Assembly: GCA_945882005.1 (NCBI GenBank)
Contig: CAMCWG010000004.1
Location: 1-30,530, forward strand
Reading direction: 5' to 3'
DNA length: 30,530 nt
Source of the DNA: Bordetella parapertussis
GTDB lineage: Bacteria; Pseudomonadota; Gammaproteobacteria; Burkholderiales; Burkholderiaceae_B
Part shown: positions 1-8,400 of the stretch, in pieces
Numbering within the stretch: position 1 is the first letter of the stretch
Layout of the letters: each line of letters starts with the position of its first letter
Made by a program: the position numbers and the translations under genes
The notes under the pieces: generated by a model
What the model was told of the DNA's origin: nothing
What the model saw: only the letters and a program-made list of their open reading frames with translations
Databases searched by the model: none

Positions 1-131
1 CACAAGCAAGGGAAGATGTCTTTGATTACATCGAAATGTTTTATAACCCGGTAAGGCGCCATGGTTACAACAATGGCCTTTCTCCAGTATTATTTGAAAA
101 GCAGTACCAAGCGAGGTTGGGAAATGTCTAG
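1..131 (+). CDS. IS3-family transposase (OrfB) C-terminal end, partial
   Basis: An open frame runs in from the window edge (first whole codon at base 3) and stops at 129-131, giving 42 residues. They include FDYIEMFYNPVRRHGYNNG and LSPVLFEKQY, the characteristic end of the DDE integrase domain of IS3-group OrfB transposases, just after the catalytic Glu, which lies outside the window. In the family OrfAB cuts and joins the element ends. It is the only convincing plus-strand gene and it marks the left border of the polysaccharide region. Whether the element is complete cannot be judged from here. Confidence 0.85.
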   Translation, partial: QAREDVFDYIEMFYNPVRRHGYNNGLSPVLFEKQYQARLGNV

Positions 132-149
132 TTTATTAGTAGCGATTCA
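1..149 (+). mobile_element. Right end of an IS3-family insertion sequence
   Basis: The transposase stop codon sits inside a sequence at 125-149 that begins TGTCTAG and ends GCGATTCA. IS3-group elements often have terminal inverted repeats of this TGAATCG...AGACA form that overlap the orfB stop, so I place the right inverted repeat here. The left end and any 3-4 bp target duplication lie outside the window, so the boundary is inferred from family resemblance only. Confidence 0.5.
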
Positions 150-262
150 GAGAACTCTAGTTATGGGGCTAGCACTTATGAAACAAGTATCCCTCCCCGT
201 ATTTTGGGTTGAATCAACATATCTAATTAATTTCAAATAGAGGTTTTTATGTGAATAAACTT

Positions 263-2176
263 TTAGTTTTGACGATGCTCTGGCCGATACTCCAAGACAA
301 GCTCTTCCAATATTTCTAAAAGAGCTTTTTCGTCAAATAATTCTACGGCACTATAGAGTTTTTGAAGTTTGGTGCTCAGTATCTCAAAAGGTAAATATTC
401 CTCACTAGACTTAAAAATTTTTTGGTGGGTAGTTTTTTCAGGATTACCATGGATTAGTAGCTCTTCATAAAGCTTTTCCCCGGGACGTAGGCCAATTTCT
501 TGAATCTCAATATCACCTTTTGGGTTTTGGGGGCTTTTAATTTCCAACCCAGAAAGCTCAATCATCTTGCATGCTAAGTCCATAATTTTTATTGGCTCTC
601 CCATGTCCAGTAAAAAAACCTCGCCCCCCTTAGCCAGCGCGCCAGCTTGAATCACCAATTGTGCCGCCTCAGGAATCATCATAAAGAAACGTGTAACCCT
701 TAAATCAGTAATAGTGATAGGCCCTCCAGCATCGATCTGCTTGCGAAACTTAGGCACAACTGATCCTGATGAGTTTAATACATTACCAAATCTCACCATC
801 GAGAAAATTGTTGATGTCGATCTTTGCGCCAGACTCTGAAGAATTAATTCCGCAATTCTTTTGGTAGTACCCATTATGTTAGTTGGCCTAACCGCTTTAT
901 CAGTACTGATTAAAATCATCCGATCCACCTTAAATTCGTCTGATAACTGAGCAATCATTAAGGTGCCGAAAATATTATTTTTAACTGCTATAACAGGGTT
1001 GTCTTCTACGATTGGTACATGCTTGTAAGCAGCGGCATGATAAATAATATCGGGGCGATTCAGCAAAAATAATTTACGTAGCAAAGCCTCATCATTGACT
1101 GATGCCAAAATCGGCTTAAGCTTGAGTTTTAAACCTGTAGTAGAAAATTTATTGTAACTTAACTCTTCTATTATTCGGTATAAACCCTCTTCATTTTGAT
1201 CCAAGCAAATTAAAAGCTCAGGGTCATATCTGGCGATTTGCCGGCATAACTCGCTACCAATTGATCCAGCAGCACCTGTAACTAAAACAACCTTAGAGTA
1301 TGAATTTTTCGCAAGGAGATCAATATTAGGTAGGATAACATCTCGCCCTAGCAGATCTTCAATATCTAGGGGCTTTAACTGCTCAACCAAATACTTTCCA
1401 TTCAAAAGATCAGACATACTGGGGAGAGTTAATACATTAACCTTTGAATCAGAGATTTTTTTTAAAACCACATTTCGCTGAGTGCCTTTAAGCGAGGGTA
1501 TTGCTAACAACACTTTAGTAACATTTTTTTTGATCACCAAATTATCTAAATCTTTTGAGTTGTATATTCTTATACCATCAATGCTCCCCCCGTGTTTTGA
1601 GGAATCGTCGTCTAAAAATCCAACTACCCGCATAACATAACTATGATTGAGCGATTCTAATAATTGGCGACCACCTGCTCCAGCCCCATAAATGAGTACA
1701 TTAGAAACCAATGCGGTCTTGAGTTGTCTCTGGTTACCATTGTTAAACCAAAAACTAAAAATTACACGACTTGCGCAAACCATTATAAGAAATATAATTG
1801 GCTGAATAAGTCCAATAGTTCTAGGCACCTGAGGAATTCCATAAAAGGTAAATAGCGCAATAAAAATTCCAGCATAAAGTACCATTACTTTTAGCAATTT
1901 AACTAACCATCTTGTACCAGAGAATCTAAATATTTCTCGATAAAGGCCGCTAATAAAAAACATTGGTGGGCCAATCATCAGGGCGACAAGAATCACCAAT
2001 GATGGATTCCACTCACCAACACCAGAGAGGGGAACCCACTCTCCCGTTCTCAAATAAAACGCAACTAATACACTCGACACACTCAGAGTAATATCTATCG
2101 CTAAAACAATCGTGCGCTTTAGTATTCTCGGAAGACCCAAAATAGACAATATTAAAGTTTGGAGTATATAAGTCAT
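263..2176 (-). CDS. WbpM/PglF-type membrane nucleotide-sugar 4,6-dehydratase
   Basis: 637 residues, the usual full length for the FlaA1/WbpM/CapD long form. About four hydrophobic segments (roughly residues 20-140) anchor it in the inner membrane. A first Rossmann-like domain follows (GAGAGG at 164-169), then the catalytic SDR domain with GAAGSIG at 301-307, STDKAV near 424 and MGTTK at 435-439. Met in place of the usual catalytic Tyr is the hallmark of this dehydratase branch. Family role: convert UDP-GlcNAc to UDP-4-keto-6-deoxy-GlcNAc, the precursor for bacillosamine, legionaminic acid, QuiNAc or FucNAc. It lies 3 bp after the initiating transferase and is the last gene of the cluster. No other 4,6-dehydratase is visible, so it probably feeds the aminotransferase at 13114-14583 (inference). 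Confidence 0.92.
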   Translation of the reverse strand: MTYILQTLILSILGLPRILKRTIVLAIDITLSVSSVLVAFYLRTGEWVPLSGVGEWNPSLVILVALMIGPPMFFISGLYREIFRFSGTRWLVKLLKVMVLYAGIFIALFTFYGIPQVPRTIGLIQPIIFLIMVCASRVIFSFWFNNGNQRQLKTALVSNVLIYGAGAGGRQLLESLNHSYVMRVVGFLDDDSSKHGGSIDGIRIYNSKDLDNLVIKKNVTKVLLAIPSLKGTQRNVVLKKISDSKVNVLTLPSMSDLLNGKYLVEQLKPLDIEDLLGRDVILPNIDLLAKNSYSKVVLVTGAAGSIGSELCRQIARYDPELLICLDQNEEGLYRIIEELSYNKFSTTGLKLKLKPILASVNDEALLRKLFLLNRPDIIYHAAAYKHVPIVEDNPVIAVKNNIFGTLMIAQLSDEFKVDRMILISTDKAVRPTNIMGTTKRIAELILQSLAQRSTSTIFSMVRFGNVLNSSGSVVPKFRKQIDAGGPITITDLRVTRFFMMIPEAAQLVIQAGALAKGGEVFLLDMGEPIKIMDLACKMIELSGLEIKSPQNPKGDIEIQEIGLRPGEKLYEELLIHGNPEKTTHQKIFKSSEEYLPFEILSTKLQKLYSAVELFDEKALLEILEELVLEYRPEHRQN

Positions 2177-2179
2177 ATA

Positions 2180-2779
2180 CTAATGCGAGACATTTTTACC
2201 GAAAAGCACTTGAATAAAAGTCAAACCAATAATTTTCAAATCCAAAGAAAAAGAAATATTTTTTAAATATTTCTGATCAAATTGTATTTTGATTACATCA
2301 GTCAATTCATCGCGGCCATTGACTTGAGCTAAGCCAGTTAAACCAGGCTTAAGTTGATCAATCCCAGCATTTTTTCTCATTACAATGAGTTTGGTTTGAT
2401 TAAATAAAGCAGGTCTTGGCCCAACAAGACTCATGTCTCCAATTAAAATACTCCACAACTGAGGTAACTCATCAAGACTAGTTTTCCTCAAAAACGGTCC
2501 TATTAATGTCATGTAGGCATCTGGACTCTTAAGTAGATGTGTAGCTACTGCTGGTGTCTCTGGTTTCATGGTTCTAAATTTTGGCATTTTAAAAACTCTT
2601 GTGTTTGCCCCGATACGTTTAGACCAATAAATTATTGGATATCCATCGAGGCCAACAATGATAAGTGCAATGATGAACATTAAGGGGGAAAGCAGTATTA
2701 GTGCAATACAGCTAAGAGTTGCATCAAAAACCCGCTTGACTAAAAAATAATCCATCCCCCGTTGGGACCAATAATTCAT
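2180..2779 (-). CDS. Initiating phosphoglycosyl transferase (bacterial sugar transferase, PglC/WbaP catalytic core)
   Basis: 199 residues, the size of the minimal PglC-type monotopic phosphoglycosyl transferase. It has KRVFDA at 15-20, one hydrophobic re-entrant helix at about 20-44, KFRTM at 67-71, the catalytic Asp-Glu pair at 103-104 (SLDELPQL), GDMSLVGPRPAL at 114-125 and PGLTGLAQVNGR at 145-156. The family moves a sugar-1-phosphate from a UDP-sugar to undecaprenyl phosphate at the inner membrane, the first step of repeat-unit assembly. The start is the ATG at 2779, with a weak GGA nine bases upstream. A second Met at residue 9 is possible. It sits just upstream of the dehydratase, a common pairing when the initiating sugar is a 6-deoxy-HexNAc derivative. 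Confidence 0.92.
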   Translation of the reverse strand: MNYWSQRGMDYFLVKRVFDATLSCIALILLSPLMFIIALIIVGLDGYPIIYWSKRIGANTRVFKMPKFRTMKPETPAVATHLLKSPDAYMTLIGPFLRKTSLDELPQLWSILIGDMSLVGPRPALFNQTKLIVMRKNAGIDQLKPGLTGLAQVNGRDELTDVIKIQFDQKYLKNISFSLDLKIIGLTFIQVLFGKNVSH

Positions 2780-3712
2780 ATAGCTAAATCCAATAATTGG
2801 TAATTTTCATTAAGCAAAGTCAACTGCCAGTTTTTTAAGCACTCTAATTAATTTACTAGATGTCGCTCGAATCAGCAGAATATTCACTTTAACGTATTGT
2901 AATGCTCTAGAGTCACTCTGTGGGGCTGCTCAGGGGCGTCTACCAAACTATTGATTCAATAGGCAATGTATTTTACTTCAGGTATAGAAGGCTTCGGTCA
3001 ATTAATTAAAACTTGGTCGAGGTAAAACAAAAAGGGGGTATATTTACTGACGCGCATCTCAACAATTATTTTGATAAAGTCCCGCAGATGGTGATCTTTG
3101 ATTGCCAAATGTGCCGATTGGGTTTCATGCTTGAACCTTCTTACAAGACTGGGGATAGTCATTTATTAACGGATGACTATACGAGTTTTAAATAATGTAT
3201 GCTGGATTAGGTCTTGAGATATCAGTGATTTTTGAGCAGATGCTTAGAACAAAAGTAAACTTACCCTATGCACTAGTGGAAATTAGAGTCTTTTTAGCAT
3301 AGTAGGTGCTCTACCAAGTCGCACTAGTTCTTGGCTTGGTTCGTACGAACTCTTTCTAGCGCCTTGGTAATAGGCAACTGAGCATTACACTATATTATTT
3401 AGCGTTGGGATGACCTGATCTATTATGCCAAAAGGGTGATTTACCGATTAATAATAATCTCAGAGAAATTAGGATTCGGCCGATTGCTTGAGAAGAAGAA
3501 CTTTTTATTTAGTAGCTCTGAGAGAGGCGCCGCAATCTAAAGCTTGATTGGAACATCATGTCTTATTGACTTCAATCCATATCATATATCTTAATGCAAG
3601 ACACTTTGTAGAAATTGCAAGCTTGGCCAAATCGTAGAATCCAAGAACTAGTATCACTAAAGACTTAGTAACTAAATACTCGCCAAAATTCAACTCCCTA
3701 TCAGCTAAACTC
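2780..3712. other. Gene-poor 0.93-kb gap between two polysaccharide blocks
   Basis: AT-rich sequence with no convincing gene on either strand. A plus-strand frame of 60 codons at 3013-3195 starts only at TTG and matches nothing I recognise. Numerous stops elsewhere look like decayed or non-coding DNA. There is a perfect 12-bp palindrome at 3339-3350. The promoter of the sugar-transferase/dehydratase pair must lie on the minus strand somewhere right of 2779, but I cannot pick one out. No clear terminator follows the epimerase gene. Confidence 0.5.
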
Positions 3713-4636
3713 TTACATCCCATTAATGGCTAATAACAAGCCTTCGTCAAGAGTCAGGGGTGGCGACCACTCGAGTAAGTTACGGGCTTTACTAATGTCA
3801 ACTTGCAAGTCATGACACAAACGTCGCACCGTATCACCCTGCCCCATTATGATTCCTAGTTTCTCGATCCAAGCCGATGGCACAGGTAGAAGCAGGTCAG
3901 GCTTTTGCATCAAGAGCGAAATTCTTTTTAGGAGTTCTGTAGTTGAAATATCCTTACCATCGCTCACTAAGAATATCTGGTTGGCTGCAGCTGGATTTTT
4001 CAAGCACACGGCAATGAAATCTGTTAGATTTCCTAGCGCGACCAGACTTCGCTGGTTATGAATAGCGCCGAGCGGCAGAGGAATGCCTTTGCGCACACAC
4101 CGTACCAGTCGACCAAAGTTTCCGGGTGCCCCAGGTCCATAAACGAGTGGGGGCCTAATGATCACGAGTTCAACCCCGGTTTCAGTAGCTATTTTTTTTA
4201 GGCCAACTTCCGCCTCCAATTTCGAAATCGCATAGGGCTCAAAAGGCTGCGGAAGATCTGACTCCATAAAAGGTATAGTGGTCTGATTGCCATTCACCCC
4301 AACAGAACTGATATACACAAACCGCTTAATCCCCTGCACCACAGCTTGCGAAAAAAGCGCCAAACTGCCTCTGACATTGATGCGGCGAAACTCCTCTAGT
4401 GGATCACGACTCCAGTCATTCAATTGGTGTGCGCGACCGGCAAGGTGAACCACTACATCGCAGTCTTTCAAGGGAGCGCTCCAGTCGGTCTCCCCATCAA
4501 CTTCACCGACCGAGAATGTGTCACCAGTGATGGCGGCACTTCTCACACAACGATTGACAGCCACGCCACGACTAATCAGATCGCTACAGAGTGCACGTCC
4601 AACAAAGCCGTTTGCCCCAGTAACCAATGCCTGCAT
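3713..4636 (-). CDS. NAD-dependent epimerase/dehydratase (UDP-glucose 4-epimerase-like SDR)
   Basis: 307 residues, an extended SDR. The NAD-binding motif TGANGFVG is at 6-13, the active-site Ser region ISSVGVNG at 109-116, and the catalytic YAISK at 135-139. In Pseudomonas-type O-antigen clusters such proteins (WbpV/WbjF-like group) are often encoded close to the initiating transferase and the WbpM dehydratase, and act on C4 keto or hydroxyl groups of UDP-HexNAc sugars. The substrate here is not readable from sequence. The gene starts 9 bp after the GT2 stop and is the last gene before the 0.9-kb gap. Confidence 0.88.
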   Translation of the reverse strand: MQALVTGANGFVGRALCSDLISRGVAVNRCVRSAAITGDTFSVGEVDGETDWSAPLKDCDVVVHLAGRAHQLNDWSRDPLEEFRRINVRGSLALFSQAVVQGIKRFVYISSVGVNGNQTTIPFMESDLPQPFEPYAISKLEAEVGLKKIATETGVELVIIRPPLVYGPGAPGNFGRLVRCVRKGIPLPLGAIHNQRSLVALGNLTDFIAVCLKNPAAANQIFLVSDGKDISTTELLKRISLLMQKPDLLLPVPSAWIEKLGIIMGQGDTVRRLCHDLQVDISKARNLLEWSPPLTLDEGLLLAINGM

Positions 4637-4645
4637 ACCAACCCC

Positions 4646-5440
4646 TTAAAACCGCCGGTGTTTGAGGTAGCCATTTACCGCATAGTTTACGAAATGCCAG
4701 GCCGCACGCAGCAGCCCAATTCCCTCGACTGTTCGGTAAGTACTCCACACCTGACGGGCAGAGTTCCTCTTGTTTCTAGAAACTGACTGACTGACTACAC
4801 GATAGCGCATCAAGTCATATTGCAGGCCAAGAGCGGCATCCCCACCGCGCAACATATCCAGCCAGCAACCAAAGTCATCGTAATACGTCGCCTTCATTCG
4901 AAATTCACCCGCAATTTCACGATCAATAATCACCGTCGAAGTCGCAATAACCGTATTCCCAAGAAGCTGCTGGTAGCTGACACGATCTGGAATGTTTATG
5001 AGGCGGCCTGTCGTTTGACCGTCTGCCGAGATACGCCGGAACGCGGTGAAAGTGATTTTGGCAGAATGGCTTAGCTGGAAGGCAAGTTGCAATTCAAGTT
5101 TTTGAGGCAGCCAAAGATCATCGCTATCCAGAAACGCAATCCAGCGCCCTCTCGCAGCCATCAATGCCGAATTCCTTGCTGCTGCAGGGCCCCCATTATG
5201 AAGCTGCCGAATGAGCCGCACCCTCGGATCCAGGGCGGACGCCCGTTCAACGATTTCCACCGTGTTATCACTGGAGCAATCGTCGACAATGAGCATCTCC
5301 CAGTTTTCATAGGACTGAGCCCTAACTGATGAGATGGTGGCATCCACGTAGCGGGCCGAGTTAAACGCCGGGGTAATGATGGAAACGAGCGCATCACTAC
5401 TATCCAGAATCTCGGGTATGGAGGTACCGCTCATACCCAT
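4646..5440 (-). CDS. Family 2 glycosyltransferase
   Basis: 264 residues with a GT-A fold N-terminus: VSIITPAFNSARYV, DDCSSDNT at 53-60, and the metal/nucleotide-binding DSDD at 105-108 (FLDSDDLWLPQKL). This is a typical inverting GT2 that adds one sugar to the lipid-linked repeat unit on the cytoplasmic face. The frame can be extended to a TTG at 5461, but that would lie inside the upstream polymerase gene. The ATG at 5440 comes 2 bp after the polymerase stop, and a further ATG is at 5434. I chose 5440. Donor and acceptor are unknown. Confidence 0.9.
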   Translation of the reverse strand: MGMSGTSIPEILDSSDALVSIITPAFNSARYVDATISSVRAQSYENWEMLIVDDCSSDNTVEIVERASALDPRVRLIRQLHNGGPAAARNSALMAARGRWIAFLDSDDLWLPQKLELQLAFQLSHSAKITFTAFRRISADGQTTGRLINIPDRVSYQQLLGNTVIATSTVIIDREIAGEFRMKATYYDDFGCWLDMLRGGDAALGLQYDLMRYRVVSQSVSRNKRNSARQVWSTYRTVEGIGLLRAAWHFVNYAVNGYLKHRRF

Positions 5441-5442
5441 TG

Positions 5443-6945
5443 TCAACGACCAAATCGCCAAGGCATGAGCGGACGTCCCTGATTGCTTCTGCGAAGCTCA
5501 TACCAAGATAAGAACACCAATAGAGCGACTTTTGTCCAAAAGGTGAGAACGATAAGGAAATTGAGCATGCCGCCGATATACATGACCAGAAAAGCGTAAT
5601 ACACATATGCTGCAAAAAAGGCTGTGAGGAAGTGGCCTCGGAGTAACGAAAGCAGCCAATGCCTGAGCAACAAGGCAGTCACAGCCGCAAACAACGCAAT
5701 TGCCAACCACGCAAACCATGGCCCAAGCAATTCATAAAAAATTTCGGGGTACCCACCAGCAAACTGATTACCGACACTCCTCAAGTAGGCCGCCCGTTCG
5801 GCAGGAAGTGTGCGACTCATCAAATACTGGATGCTTCGGTTGCCTTGGCGGGCATTGTCGTGATCGAAAACGAAATCAAATGCCCCCGCAGGGTCTCGAT
5901 CATAACGTTCGACCACCCGATCCCAAGTCATGAACCACATGTGTATGGGCTGAACAAGAATCCTTTGCTCTATCCGAAATAGTGTTTTCGGGTCCAGAAA
6001 ACGGGCGACCGTTCCCTGAGTGTCTAAGATATAATTTAGCGTTTCGACTCGCTTTTGGTTCATGGCGGCCACGGCAATGGGCGAGTCCAGGTTATTCATT
6101 GACATCCGGAGAGTGTCTTTGCACCCCCCCTCTGCCCGCACGTTCGCGTATGAGTGGACCATCGTGAAGGACACAATCACCACCAACACCAAACCCAAAA
6201 TTGCAAGAAGCAGGGGATGGTCAAGGAATCGGCCAACAAACGTAGTACGCTTGTCCAGAGGGGGAAGGTCGCCATATAGTTTTAACGCGAGCACTAGGCT
6301 GAATGGCATGATGAAGAACAGCGACAGGCTGTAAAATGCCGAAAAACGACTGCCCGTAAGGGCGCTGTAAAACAGGAGTATGACGAGCATTAACATGAAG
6401 CGATAATCATAGGATCCCCAACGCAAGCGTGGATACACACAGAAAGTGCCGAGGTGCAAGGCAAGGAGTGGGCCATATTTGAACAAGGCCAAGTGGAGCG
6501 GGCCTGCGTAGTCGGAGAGATACTCATACCGCTCCATACAGTCGAACAACGGGATCACGCCTCGAAGCAACATGTCTGTGAACAGCCCGATCACGTAGAG
6601 CGTGGATAGCCAGAAAACTCCATCACCTAAGCTGAATCCTGTACGGGATGCCGTCGATGGCCGTAGCGCAGAAGAGACTTTACCAGCAAAGTAGGCGGGC
6701 CGAAATATGTAGGCCATGACTGCGATCGTTAGGATGATCGTCATGCCAAAAAATTCCGCCGCGATACCGCCGCCTACCATGCGATCAGCTTCGTATGAGT
6801 AGAGCGGCCCCATCACGTCAAGATACGCTGCTGCAACCAATCTCCAGGTGAAGGTAACTAGCAGAAAGATCAACGCAAAGGCGCCAAGGGGTCGTCGCAC
6901 AATAAACCACGCAACCATCAACAAACCGAGGAAAGAAGCAATCAT
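5443..6945 (-). CDS. wzy: Wzy-like O-antigen/oligosaccharide repeat-unit polymerase
   Basis: 500 residues, mostly hydrophobic, with about ten or more predicted membrane spans. A long hydrophilic loop at about 255-380 contains several Arg/Asp-rich stretches, and a cluster of helices ends the protein. This topology is that of Wzy polymerases, which join undecaprenyl-linked repeat units in the periplasm. Wzy proteins share little sequence, so the call rests on topology and on the presence of a Wzx flippase and an initiating transferase in the same cluster. The start ATG overlaps the preceding stop as ATGA, suggesting translational coupling. An O-antigen ligase is an alternative, less likely beside Wzx. 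Confidence 0.75.
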   Translation of the reverse strand: MIASFLGLLMVAWFIVRRPLGAFALIFLLVTFTWRLVAAAYLDVMGPLYSYEADRMVGGGIAAEFFGMTIILTIAVMAYIFRPAYFAGKVSSALRPSTASRTGFSLGDGVFWLSTLYVIGLFTDMLLRGVIPLFDCMERYEYLSDYAGPLHLALFKYGPLLALHLGTFCVYPRLRWGSYDYRFMLMLVILLFYSALTGSRFSAFYSLSLFFIMPFSLVLALKLYGDLPPLDKRTTFVGRFLDHPLLLAILGLVLVVIVSFTMVHSYANVRAEGGCKDTLRMSMNNLDSPIAVAAMNQKRVETLNYILDTQGTVARFLDPKTLFRIEQRILVQPIHMWFMTWDRVVERYDRDPAGAFDFVFDHDNARQGNRSIQYLMSRTLPAERAAYLRSVGNQFAGGYPEIFYELLGPWFAWLAIALFAAVTALLLRHWLLSLLRGHFLTAFFAAYVYYAFLVMYIGGMLNFLIVLTFWTKVALLVFLSWYELRRSNQGRPLMPWRFGR

Positions 6946-8339
6946 TGCGCAACAACCTTCCGCAGCAATGCGTCAGTGAATTCAACCACATTTTCCGGTT
7001 CGGAAACGTAAAGCTCACCCACAGAACTCTCACGCCAGACCGCCTCAAAATAAGGTTCGACTGCAGCATGATCGTTGTTAAGCGGCTTTGGACTAACCAT
7101 GAATCGCATTAGCGCATCTGGTAGCTGGGTGACGCTATCCAGCGCCTGTACCAACGGAGAATCCCGGTAAAACGCATCGCCAAGAACGATCACGGACTTA
7201 TTAAGTAATGCTGCCTCTGCCCCTGATTTTGAGTTGACGGAAACAATGACGTCCGCAGCACGCAAAACCTCGTAGTTGTTGGTCGAGGGCGGGAGGAGGA
7301 TGAGGTTGTCGTAGCGGTTGACCAGCTCCTTCAAACGCCCGGCATCTATCGCACCGATCATGGCCGGATGCTCCTTGATGGCGACCTTGTGGGTATGTGG
7401 AACAATGCGAGCCAGATAATCGATCAATGCCAACTGGTCGAGAAATTGCGGTGAACGAAGCGTCAACGCCATATCGCCAGGGACGTGAAGCGGATAGTAT
7501 ACGAACCGCATTCCAGGGCTCAGCGTTATGTAATTACCGTGCAGGCGAAGGCTGTTCAACAACATGCGTGCGTGAACCAGTATATATCTACCAATGTAGC
7601 TGAACTCCTGGCGCTTGCCATGAACGTATTTGTCAGTGAGTTTTTCGACCAGGCGCTTGAAATTACGCAGATTAATGATCTTGCTGAATGCTGTTGTGTA
7701 TTGATGGCGGTCCTTCTTGGGAACCACAATCGTGCCGCTTGCCAGAGTCGCCGCGATGTAGTCTCGCACTTGCGGAGATACTGCAGCGCAATCAGGAACC
7801 TTCCGGATTTTGAGCGCAGCAAAGTCGTTTTTTAGAAAAAACATGCGCCCCCGAAAGAACGCGGGCTCAATGAACCAGTTATCGACCCCATGGCGGCGGG
7901 CTGCAAAAAAACTGGCGATGACGCTCAGGAATCCGCCCAGCTCCTGGACTAGGATAATGCCATGACCCTCTTGTTTGAGGCTGTCACACGTTCGATCTGC
8001 CAGCGATAGATAGGTCAACAGTTTACGCCTCAAGTCCTCGCTTTTCCTGATGCCAAACGTAAAACGTTCATGACTAAACCAATGGTTCAGATTACGGATC
8101 CCGAATCTCGCCATTGCAACATCGACTGCCGCATCCGAAATATCCGCTGGCTCATCCGTCGGCGCAACTTGAAAGGTGGGAAAGCCCTGTGCTCTCAAAG
8201 CCTCGCTGCTTCGATCATCGAAAGAGAGAAATGCAACAGCTTGATGGCGTTTTCGCAATTCCAGACCGATAGCGATCCAGAATACTGTTTGGTATTCGGC
8301 TAAGGTGGTGATGAGAAGTACGGTAGACTTTTTTTGCAT
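6942..8339 (-). CDS. KpsS/KpsC-like capsule polysaccharide biosynthesis glycosyltransferase
   Basis: 465 residues with a two-domain GT-B look. The motif FVYYPLHVPGD at 279-289 opens the C-terminal half. KEHP at 322-325 and NSKSGAEA at 369-376 follow, the arrangement seen in the capsule-synthesis family that includes the Kdo transferases KpsS and KpsC. Those enzymes use CMP-activated acidic sugars. Since this cluster makes CMP-nonulosonates, transfer of one of them is an attractive guess but not shown. No signal peptide is visible, so it should be cytoplasmic. ATG at 8339 is preceded by an AGG-type ribosome-binding site at about -10. Its stop overlaps the wzy start. Confidence 0.75.
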   Translation of the reverse strand: MQKKSTVLLITTLAEYQTVFWIAIGLELRKRHQAVAFLSFDDRSSEALRAQGFPTFQVAPTDEPADISDAAVDVAMARFGIRNLNHWFSHERFTFGIRKSEDLRRKLLTYLSLADRTCDSLKQEGHGIILVQELGGFLSVIASFFAARRHGVDNWFIEPAFFRGRMFFLKNDFAALKIRKVPDCAAVSPQVRDYIAATLASGTIVVPKKDRHQYTTAFSKIINLRNFKRLVEKLTDKYVHGKRQEFSYIGRYILVHARMLLNSLRLHGNYITLSPGMRFVYYPLHVPGDMALTLRSPQFLDQLALIDYLARIVPHTHKVAIKEHPAMIGAIDAGRLKELVNRYDNLILLPPSTNNYEVLRAADVIVSVNSKSGAEAALLNKSVIVLGDAFYRDSPLVQALDSVTQLPDALMRFMVSPKPLNNDHAAVEPYFEAVWRESSVGELYVSEPENVVEFTDALLRKVVAQ

Positions 8340-8400
8340 ATGTTGACCTGAAACGCATCCTACAGGCAGGTATCTTGGCCCTGATTATGAAATAGAGTGC

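Noticed and set aside
3013..3195. 60-codon plus-strand frame
   Set aside because: It begins only at TTG, has no ribosome-binding site, is antisense to the operon direction and matches nothing I recognise. Possibly a remnant.
3295..3400. tRNA-like pieces (GGTAGAGC on the minus strand, GGTTCG on the plus strand)
   Set aside because: The pieces are on opposite strands and no acceptor, anticodon and T arms can be folded around either.
5498..5719. Alternative minus-strand frames inside the polymerase gene
   Set aside because: They overlap the membrane-protein frame and show out-of-frame, Cys/Arg-rich composition.
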